29,771 nucleotides of DNA from JAYRWN01 sp041917975 (lineage in GTDB: Bacteria; Bacteroidota; Bacteroidia; Chitinophagales; Saprospiraceae), in NCBI GenBank assembly GCA_041917975.1, contig JAYRWN010000366.1, forward strand, positions 1 through 29,771, given 5' to 3'. Below the pieces are notes generated by a model. It had not been told where the DNA came from. It did no database searches and saw only the letters and a program-made list of their open reading frames with translations. Numbering within the stretch: the first letter of the stretch is position 1; every line of letters starts with the position of its first letter. Shown here piece after piece: positions 23,413-29,771 of this stretch. The position numbers and the translations under genes are program-made.

Positions 23413-26280
23413 TTAGAATAATGGTTGGTAACGCGGTTTCCACAAACGGTCATAAGTCAGCCCTACACGAAATAACATACTCATTCCGGGCTCTTGGGTA
23501 GCAGCCACTTTTCCTTTAAAAAAGAATAAATCCGCCGCGAATGATAACGCCAGTTCATCAATCACAGGTACCAAAATTTCATGTACCATATTATAACGTA
23601 AGGCCAGGTCTCGTTCCGTATCTCCTGCGGCTTGTAAAAAATACGTCGCGTCATTACGCATAGCGTAGGCCACTCTATTTTGTGAAATGGTCCAGCGTCC
23701 CTGACCACGCATTTGGAAGCCGAATTGTAAAGGTCCCTGACCCAGGTCTTGTTCCAAAAGCATGGAGGCTTCCACCCCGCGCCAATGGTTGGTCGCAGCT
23801 TTAGTTAACCCCATGACGCCTCTCAGAGCTTGCTGTTTACTGTTTTTGAGCTGAGTTTTTGGGTTGATAGTAGGTGTAAATTCGGTATCAAATTGGCTGC
23901 GCAAGAAGGGCTGTATCTGGCCTTTAGACTTACGCCGATAAGTCAGGTCCAATTTTATATCATCCGCCGATTCGGTAATTTGCTTGATATTTTGGGGCAA
24001 TGTGGCATTCTGTTTGGCATAAGCTAAGACCAACCCCAGATCCAAACCACCTTTTTCAGCATCATAAGTGGCGATTAAACGGGCATCCGCACCCAGGACC
24101 CAGGCGTCATTAGCAATAATTCGACTTTCGGGGACTGCACCATAACCAGAGGAATTAACTTTGCGGTTTAAAGAAGTCCATAATGTAGGACGATCAAAAT
24201 CCAATGTGACCAAACGCTCAAAGTATTGTTCAGGCTTAAATAAGGCGGCAATTTGGTCTAAATATTTATCTCCCTTGGCAGACAAACGAATGCGCTGTAA
24301 TTCGCTGACTATATAATCTTGGAGAGAGTAAGTGGTGCCTAACGTGGACGGCTGTAAACGTCCACTGCCCAGGAGAATGAAAGTATTTCTGACCCGTCGG
24401 GCCTCTTCGAAGTCTTTGCTGCGGTTGCCCTGGGCAATTACATCAGTGGTTGCCACACGGTAGTATGTTTCCGGTTCTATCTTCCGGCCATGTACACGCA
24501 AATTTTTTTTATCCACTCCGCTAAAGACCAGGTCTCCTTTATCCTGCGCGATGACTTTTAGTAAATCGCGGCCTTTTAAATCCAGCATAATCAATTCATC
24601 TTCCACCCGCAACCACGAACGAATTTCTTGTTCATGCAATTTGCCGATGAGGGGAGGAAAAAAAGGAAAACGCCTTATAATGGCTATTTCAGTCGGGCCG
24701 CAGTTACGGATCATCTTGGCCACGAATTGTTCCCAGAGTGGCTGGGATACCCGCCCCTGACGCGTCACATAATCCAAGTGGCGCAAGTCAGGATGCCGGT
24801 CTGTAAGTTCTATGAAGGCAGGAAACATTAAATCCCCTAGGGGATAACGGATGACCTGATCATTATTGCGCATTAAATCCACCAATTGATAATCGGCCGG
24901 TAAGCGGTCGGAGATTTCGTACATGCTGTGGCCTAAGGTCACTAACAGGGCTTTCTCATTGAGGCCGCCCTGAGGATGAATGAATGACAGATCTAATTTG
25001 GACAATCCATGCCCATCTGCGTATATTTTCCCCGTAAATAATGGCAGAGAAACCGCATTAGTTCTACGGCCGGTGAGCTGTAACACGGTGGACAAACTTT
25101 CATCATATTGACGCTCCTGGGTATTGGCGAGGATAACATCGATGCCGGTAAATCGCTCGCTAATCTGGGTGTGTTGGACCGATAGTGCGTTGGACAAGAG
25201 GATGATCACCTGGGCACCGGCTTGTTGTAATTTATTTATTTCATTAGTCAAGACATTTTGCGGGGGGAGAATTGTAAAATCTTTAAGCCTTTTGGCTAAA
25301 TCTCCCTTGAGGGAAGGCTCCACAATACCGATGAACCCCAGTTTTATTTTATGCCGTTCTAATAAAATGGATGGAGTGAACAAGGTCGTATCCGCACATT
25401 TTAGGTTAGCCGCCAATAATGTCAGGGAAGGGAAAGCATTTTTTACCTCTTGAAGGCCTTTAACACCCAAAGCTAATTCGAATGAATAAGGTACCGAGAG
25501 TTGATAACCCATGTGATTTAAAGCCAAAAAATCCAATTTGGCGCGGTGTTCTCTACTGAGCCCAAAATCTCCATCCCGCGTACCCAAATCAATAAGGATC
25601 GGATCTACCGCTAATTCAGCTTTAAGGTTCTGGATTAATTTGGAGCGGATACTTAATTCACCCTGATTGTAAGGTAGCTCGAATAGACGACCACCTTCAC
25701 CAATATCCACCCGGTTGACCTCACCCGCAGTCCAATGATCTGTATTGATCGGCCAATGTGCTTCAGATTCTTCCACCACATAGGCTCTTTCGCCTTGGGG
25801 CGCTTTGAGCCGATAAAGCGTCACGGTGATAGGTTTAAGTTCCGCAAAATCCCTGGCCTGACGGGGGTTTCTTTGAGCCATAGCCAACATGTCCGGGTAT
25901 GGCCTTTTAGGTTCTTGCACCAGCAACACATTTTTAGAGCGTAAGGCCGGGACGTTCGTATAGATTTCAGCACTATCCAAACCCGCTAAAATATAGCTCA
26001 GTTCATCTCCACGCGGTTCATCAGAAGGTAATAAAATAGTTAACCCAGGAGCACGCCAGCATTTGTGGCTGACCAGTTTGAAACTCAAGCCCTCGGTATT
26101 GGCTTGTTCGGTGATCAATTCGTGCTCTTCCTGCGATCGCTGAACACCTAATGCTCCCAGGCTCTTTCCGCTATAGATAATGGATACGCTGGTCGTATCC
26201 TGGCCAAGGATTGGCTGCGTTAAAAAGGACAAGGTAAAAATGATCCAAGAAAATATGGCTTTCCAATGCCTCTTAATCAT
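23413..26280 (-). CDS. Exported 5'-nucleotidase-like pseudoenzyme with C-terminal barrel-like domain
   Basis: A 955-residue protein with signal peptide (to about 27, QPILGQ). Residues about 33-440 follow the metallophosphoesterase core of UshA/5'-nucleotidases, but the metal-ligand motifs are replaced: the HTNDxHG site reads IYSGKSLGALG (35-45); DAGD reads DLGT (231-234); GNHE reads YSFE (265-268); the SH motif is SN (363-364); GHTH reads NTQE (386-389). An extra segment of about 180 residues separates the first two motifs. Residues about 495-620 match the 5'-nucleotidase C-terminal domain (WLRVEDELIMLDLKGRDLL, YYRVATTDVIAQG). Residues about 700-955 have alternating beta-strands and end in Phe (YDRLWKPRYQPLF), suggesting an outer-membrane barrel. 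Probably non-catalytic; may act as a surface or periplasm-facing scaffold or binder. Confidence 0.8.
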   Translation of the reverse strand: MIKRHWKAIFSWIIFTLSFLTQPILGQDTTSVSIIYSGKSLGALGVQRSQEEHELITEQANTEGLSFKLVSHKCWRAPGLTILLPSDEPRGDELSYILAGLDSAEIYTNVPALRSKNVLLVQEPKRPYPDMLAMAQRNPRQARDFAELKPITVTLYRLKAPQGERAYVVEESEAHWPINTDHWTAGEVNRVDIGEGGRLFELPYNQGELSIRSKLIQNLKAELAVDPILIDLGTRDGDFGLSREHRAKLDFLALNHMGYQLSVPYSFELALGVKGLQEVKNAFPSLTLLAANLKCADTTLFTPSILLERHKIKLGFIGIVEPSLKGDLAKRLKDFTILPPQNVLTNEINKLQQAGAQVIILLSNALSVQHTQISERFTGIDVILANTQERQYDESLSTVLQLTGRRTNAVSLPLFTGKIYADGHGLSKLDLSFIHPQGGLNEKALLVTLGHSMYEISDRLPADYQLVDLMRNNDQVIRYPLGDLMFPAFIELTDRHPDLRHLDYVTRQGRVSQPLWEQFVAKMIRNCGPTEIAIIRRFPFFPPLIGKLHEQEIRSWLRVEDELIMLDLKGRDLLKVIAQDKGDLVFSGVDKKNLRVHGRKIEPETYYRVATTDVIAQGNRSKDFEEARRVRNTFILLGSGRLQPSTLGTTYSLQDYIVSELQRIRLSAKGDKYLDQIAALFKPEQYFERLVTLDFDRPTLWTSLNRKVNSSGYGAVPESRIIANDAWVLGADARLIATYDAEKGGLDLGLVLAYAKQNATLPQNIKQITESADDIKLDLTYRRKSKGQIQPFLRSQFDTEFTPTINPKTQLKNSKQQALRGVMGLTKAATNHWRGVEASMLLEQDLGQGPLQFGFQMRGQGRWTISQNRVAYAMRNDATYFLQAAGDTERDLALRYNMVHEILVPVIDELALSFAADLFFFKGKVAATQEPGMSMLFRVGLTYDRLWKPRYQPLF

Positions 26281-26467
26281 TATTAGTTTTCTTTTTGGCG
26301 TTTGAGGGACAAGGTACGTAAAATGATAATAAAATATCTACCAATAAGACTTTGAATATAACATAAAATTTATATATGAAGTCAATAAATTATCCTCAGC
26401 CCACTGAACTAATCTAAGTAACCTCGCCGATTAAGCGACTATCAAAATAAATGGTATTATTATTTTT
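26281..26467. other. Intergenic region without recognised features
   Basis: This 187-base A/T-rich gap lies between the S9 peptidase stop and the start of the 5'-nucleotidase-like gene. On the minus strand, TACCTTG at 26310-26316 is a near-match to a -7 element 30 bases before the 26280 start. I see no convincing terminator or small gene. Confidence 0.5.
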
Positions 26468-28783
26468 TTAAGGACGAAGTCCACCGAGATTAAACTGATA
26501 CTCTTTTGGTGGTTCGGCACGCAATAAATGTTTGACAAAATAATCCCAGCGTTTTCTCAGGACATAAGCTTCACCTCCGCCGTGGCGACGGTTTGGAAAC
26601 AAAAGGAGATCAAAATCTTTGTTGGCAGCGATGAGGCGATCGGCCACCAATAGTGTATTGTAATATGGCACATTATCATCCAGCGTGCCGTGCATGAGCA
26701 GCAGCTTGCCTTTAAGATTGGCGGCCAGGTTCTGATTAGCTTGGTCATCATAGTTAGTGGAACCGTCGGCATTTTTATGCAGCAAACCGTGGTATTTTTC
26801 ACCCCAGTCATCTTCGTAGTTGCGATTATCATGATTACCTGCCCAGCTTACTGCTACTTTAAAAAAATCGGGGTAACGCAGTATGGCATCTGTGGATGCA
26901 AAACCCCCACCGGAACCACCATAAATACCGGCGCGATCTAAGTCAATCCAAGGATGGCGTGCAGCCAATTGTTGCATAGCGGAGATTTGATCCGGCAGCC
27001 CATTGTCCCCCATGTTACCATAATAAGCAGTGTGGAAGGACTTTGAGCGAAACGGTGTACCCATGGCATTAATGGCGACAACTATAAAACCCAAATTAGC
27101 TAAGGCCTGCTGATCACCGCGGGACGCACTGAATGCAAAGGACCCTACACTGCCTATTTGTGGCCCCGGGTAAATGTAGTTAATGATGGGGTATTTCTTA
27201 GTCGGATCAAAATTTATGGGTTTGAACATTAAGCCATATAAATCCGTGGCACCATCACGAGCTTTGACCTTGATGGGTTCAGGGGCCTGCCAATTGCCCT
27301 CATTCTTTAACTCACTCAGATCGGCTTGCTCCAGGCGCATAATTTCCTGACCGCCAATGTCTCTTAATATGGATACAGGCCCTTGATTAGGGGTCGAACT
27401 GACGTCCACCAAAAAGCGCGAATCAGGGCCAATGTCCACCGCATGATTGGCTTCTCCTGGTGTTAATACACTCAAACCGCTTCCATCAAAATTCACCCGG
27501 TATAGATAGACGTAATATGGATGGCCCGGCTCACGACCTACTCCGGTGAAATATATGACCCTGGCCTTTTCATCTACCCGCAGTACTTGCAGCACGTTCC
27601 AGTCGCCTTTGGTGACCTGATGTAGTGGTTTTTTTGTTTTTAGATCATAGAGGTAGAGGTGCCCCCAATTGCTGCGCTGGGAATACCACAGGATTTGATT
27701 GGTAGAGGATAAAAAACGCCAATTGTTTTCGGTAAACCCGGACTCAAAAAACGTTTCTTCTCTTTCGTGTAGGATATCTTCCACTTTGCCGGTGACAGGA
27801 TCAGCCAGACGCAGAGTAGCTTCTTTATGATCCCTGGAATTAGATAAAAATACCAACTGGCGGCTATCGGCGGACCAATAACAATCTCCCAGGGATCCGT
27901 CGTCATTAGCAATGTGATCCGTAAAGGAAGAGCGATGCTGGTCGGGAGGCATGTGCAATCGAATAACCTGATTATCATCCACGCGAATGACTACCCGTTC
28001 GATGCGAAATATCAGACTGTCTCCTGGCAACGGATATTTCCAAATTTTTATGTCTGGATGGCCAACTTTGGTGGAGGCCAGATTCATTTCACCTACACCC
28101 CGGCCATCGTGTTGAAAGGTGGCGATCAGCTTGGAATCCGGAGACCACAAAACCACCGGACGTGGACTTTGTATCCATCCGGCATTATTGGTTGCGTAAC
28201 CAAAGTCTGGAATGCCATCTTTGGTCAGGGCCTGCTCAGATCCCGACTCCAGGTCTTTAAGCCATAAATTATGTTCACGGATATAAACGGCTTTCTTTTT
28301 ATCAGGTGAGATAGCTTGGGTAAAAGGCAAATTATTTCCTCCTGCGGTGCATGATTTTGTTTTAATATCGTAATGAATGGTTGCACCATTTACCTCAAAA
28401 GTGAGTACTTGAGTGACTTCGTCCAAGGTGAAGGAGCGAAAAGGAAGAGCATGACTCTGATAACTTTTACCGCTGAAGGTGGATAGCGCTTCGGCTAAGG
28501 CCTGATGGTCAAAGGCTGGGGTTTTTGTCTTGCGTATCACATCCACCATCACGAATTCCGTTCCCTTTCCGGTCGTTCGGTGATAAGCAAATTTTTGATC
28601 GCTTAACCAAACTGGCTGTACCCGGTCGCCGGGTATTTTACCATTGGTGTGTTGAGCCAGGGTCAGCTCAGCCCGCCGATAATCCTCCGCAGTCAGTGTG
28701 AATGGTTGATATAACGACTGAGCTAAGAGTACAGGGAACCCTGCTAATAATAGACACAGGCAAACGAACTTCTGACCGGTCAT
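26468..28783 (-). CDS. S9 family peptidase, dipeptidyl peptidase IV type
   Basis: A 771-residue exported serine peptidase: signal peptide (LCLLLAGFPVLLAQ), DPP IV N-terminal beta-propeller (about 100-490; WSPDSKLIATFQHD, WSADSRQLVFLSNS), and a C-terminal alpha/beta-hydrolase domain (about 510-765). The catalytic triad is S624 in GIYGGSGGGFAS, D702 in HGTLDDNVPY and H734 in NRRHGGGEA. The nucleophile elbow GGSGGG differs from GWSYGG of classical DPP IV and is typical of a Bacteroidota subgroup. It should release N-terminal dipeptides (often Xaa-Pro) or similar from peptides in the periplasm; exact specificity is not readable, as the EE substrate-anchoring motif of DPP IV is not evident. The nitrilase-like gene lies 70 bases upstream on the same strand. 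Confidence 0.93.
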   Translation of the reverse strand: MTGQKFVCLCLLLAGFPVLLAQSLYQPFTLTAEDYRRAELTLAQHTNGKIPGDRVQPVWLSDQKFAYHRTTGKGTEFVMVDVIRKTKTPAFDHQALAEALSTFSGKSYQSHALPFRSFTLDEVTQVLTFEVNGATIHYDIKTKSCTAGGNNLPFTQAISPDKKKAVYIREHNLWLKDLESGSEQALTKDGIPDFGYATNNAGWIQSPRPVVLWSPDSKLIATFQHDGRGVGEMNLASTKVGHPDIKIWKYPLPGDSLIFRIERVVIRVDDNQVIRLHMPPDQHRSSFTDHIANDDGSLGDCYWSADSRQLVFLSNSRDHKEATLRLADPVTGKVEDILHEREETFFESGFTENNWRFLSSTNQILWYSQRSNWGHLYLYDLKTKKPLHQVTKGDWNVLQVLRVDEKARVIYFTGVGREPGHPYYVYLYRVNFDGSGLSVLTPGEANHAVDIGPDSRFLVDVSSTPNQGPVSILRDIGGQEIMRLEQADLSELKNEGNWQAPEPIKVKARDGATDLYGLMFKPINFDPTKKYPIINYIYPGPQIGSVGSFAFSASRGDQQALANLGFIVVAINAMGTPFRSKSFHTAYYGNMGDNGLPDQISAMQQLAARHPWIDLDRAGIYGGSGGGFASTDAILRYPDFFKVAVSWAGNHDNRNYEDDWGEKYHGLLHKNADGSTNYDDQANQNLAANLKGKLLLMHGTLDDNVPYYNTLLVADRLIAANKDFDLLLFPNRRHGGGEAYVLRKRWDYFVKHLLRAEPPKEYQFNLGGLRP

Positions 28784-28853
28784 AATTTTTCTTTTTAATT
28801 ATTTATGGCTAAGATACACTATTCACCTTTATCTAAAATTAAGGTGATTTAGC

Positions 28854-29771
28854 TTATTTTTTCATCCAGGCTACTTGTTGTGCCGATTTATGAGAGGCGC
28901 CGATAATGTTCGCATAAAGTTCCGGCCGGCGGGCTTCCAGATAGCGGTACCCTCCTGCTTTATGCAATTTATCCCTGGTGAGGGTTGCGGTAACAACTTC
29001 ATTATCCAGTTTACGGCATTCTGTGAGGATATCACCGTAAGGGTCAATAATCATGGAACAACCGTTTTTCAGTTGATCATCATCCATGCCGATGGGATTG
29101 GCGAACACGGTATATACGGCATTATCATAAGCCCTGGACGGCAACCATTTCATGAGCCAGTCCCGACCCTTCATGCCGTCGAATTCGAGACGTAAAGAGG
29201 TTGGGTCGGTATGGCGGTTGGTCCATAACTCCGGGTCGACAAATCCGGCACCGGGGCGTGGTGATGGTGTGCACATGGTCACATGAGGCATAAAAATGAT
29301 CTCAGCTCCTAAAAGGCGTGTTGCCCGCACATTCTCTACGATGTTGTTGTCATAACAAATTAAGATTCCGCACGTCCATCCGTTTAGCTCGAAAGTACAG
29401 TAAGTCTGGCCAGGTGTCAAATGAGGATTAATGAAAGGATGCAGCTTGCGGTATTTAGCGACGAGACCATGTTTATCCACACACACATAAGTTTTATAAA
29501 GTAAGCCTTCCTGATCTTTTTCGAACAATCCGGCCAGGATAGCCAGATGGTGTTGCCGGGCTATAGCGGTCAGGGCGTAAATGCTGTTACCCCCTGGGAT
29601 AGGTTCGGCCAAATCAGTTAATTGTTCTTTTGACAGATGTCTGACGAAGGTGTATCCGGTCAGTGAACATTCATGGAATGCCACCACCTGGGCACCCTCA
29701 GCCGCCGCCTGGGCGGACAGGTGCTCGATCATTTGCAGGTTATACGATTTATCACCACTGCGGTGTTCAAA
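28854..29771 (-). CDS. Nitrilase/carbon-nitrogen hydrolase superfamily protein, 5' truncated by the window edge
   Basis: The frame stays open to base 29771; residues upstream of the internal Met at 29732 (FEHRSGDKSYNLQ) match the family's N-terminus, so the true start lies a few codons outside. At least 305 residues are visible. The Glu-Lys-Cys triad, numbered from that Met, is E21 (AFHECSLTGY), K96 (AKYRKLHPF) and C126 (GILICYDNN). The family hydrolyses amides, nitriles or carbamoyl groups in the cytoplasm. The segment GKGRDWLMKWLPSRAYDN-like region (here MKGRDWLMKWLPSRAYDN) and FANPIGMDDD point to the aliphatic-amidase/N-carbamoyl-type branch, but the substrate is unknown. FHE in place of the common FPE before the catalytic Glu is a small deviation. 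Confidence 0.92.
   Translation of the reverse strand, partial: FEHRSGDKSYNLQMIEHLSAQAAAEGAQVVAFHECSLTGYTFVRHLSKEQLTDLAEPIPGGNSIYALTAIARQHHLAILAGLFEKDQEGLLYKTYVCVDKHGLVAKYRKLHPFINPHLTPGQTYCTFELNGWTCGILICYDNNIVENVRATRLLGAEIIFMPHVTMCTPSPRPGAGFVDPELWTNRHTDPTSLRLEFDGMKGRDWLMKWLPSRAYDNAVYTVFANPIGMDDDQLKNGCSMIIDPYGDILTECRKLDNEVVTATLTRDKLHKAGGYRYLEARRPELYANIIGASHKSAQQVAWMKK

Noticed and set aside
28824..28846. Inverted repeat CACCTT...AAGGTG between the nitrilase-like and S9 peptidase genes
   Set aside because: Six-base stem with an 11-base loop and no T-tract on the minus strand, so it is not a convincing terminator.
1..29771. CRISPR arrays, tRNA/rRNA genes, insertion sequences, prophage or defence systems
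   Set aside because: No regularly spaced repeats, no tRNA-like cloverleaf or rRNA sequence, no transposase or integrase motifs, and no nuclease, toxin-antitoxin or defence-type gene pairs were seen.

Overview
The window looks like a chromosomal segment of a member of the Bacteroidota, probably of the Saprospiria/Chitinophagia type (the class is inference). The phylum call rests on several points: a type IX secretion (T9SS) C-terminal sorting domain on an M4 peptidase, a gldB gliding-motility lipoprotein gene, DUF6089 and PorT-like outer-membrane barrels, weak Shine-Dalgarno sites, and several TAnnTTTG-type -7 promoter elements. Gene density is high, no gap exceeds 300 bases, and I see no mobile elements, tRNA, rRNA or CRISPR.

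Layout. 1-1986 (+): 3' part of a MacB/FtsX-type ABC permease, cut by the window edge. 2250-4602 (-): a two-gene unit of a cystathionine-beta-synthase-like PLP enzyme followed 40 bases later by an AONS/serine-palmitoyltransferase-fold acyltransferase. These are good candidates for the first two steps of sulfonolipid (capnine) synthesis. 4754-5224 (-): a small secreted Cys-rich protein ending at a perfect-palindrome terminator. 5329-7446 (-): tex. 7547-12054 (+): a tight run of a small exported protein, a secreted M4 metallopeptidase and a CDF cation transporter. 12067-14826 (-): sucA, convergent with the CDF gene. 15033-15284 (+): rpsT with promoter element and terminator.

15478-19883 (-): a run of gldB, a 2OG-Fe(II) oxygenase, tatA, nadA and a DUF6089/PorG-like barrel. 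19946-21655 (+): a PorT-like barrel and nadC (quinolinate phosphoribosyltransferase), so two consecutive enzymes of de novo NAD synthesis lie close together but on opposite strands. 21720-23315 (-): a possible 32-residue membrane microprotein, a DinB-fold protein and a lipoprotein. 23413-26280 (-): a large exported protein with a 5'-nucleotidase-like fold whose metal ligands appear all to be replaced, followed by a probable outer-membrane barrel. 26468-28783 (-): an S9/DPP IV-type peptidase. 28854 to the window end (-): a nitrilase-superfamily amidohydrolase, 5' truncated.

Common thread. Much of the segment serves the cell envelope: GldB and a T9SS cargo protein, two small outer-membrane barrels of types linked to the T9SS, TatA for folded-protein export, a candidate sulfonolipid pathway (sulfonolipids have been linked to gliding), and several exported peptidases. 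The rest is core metabolism and housekeeping (sucA, nadA, nadC, tex, rpsT). The most interesting points are the candidate cysteate synthase/cysteate acyltransferase pair and the catalytically stripped 5'-nucleotidase-barrel fusion.
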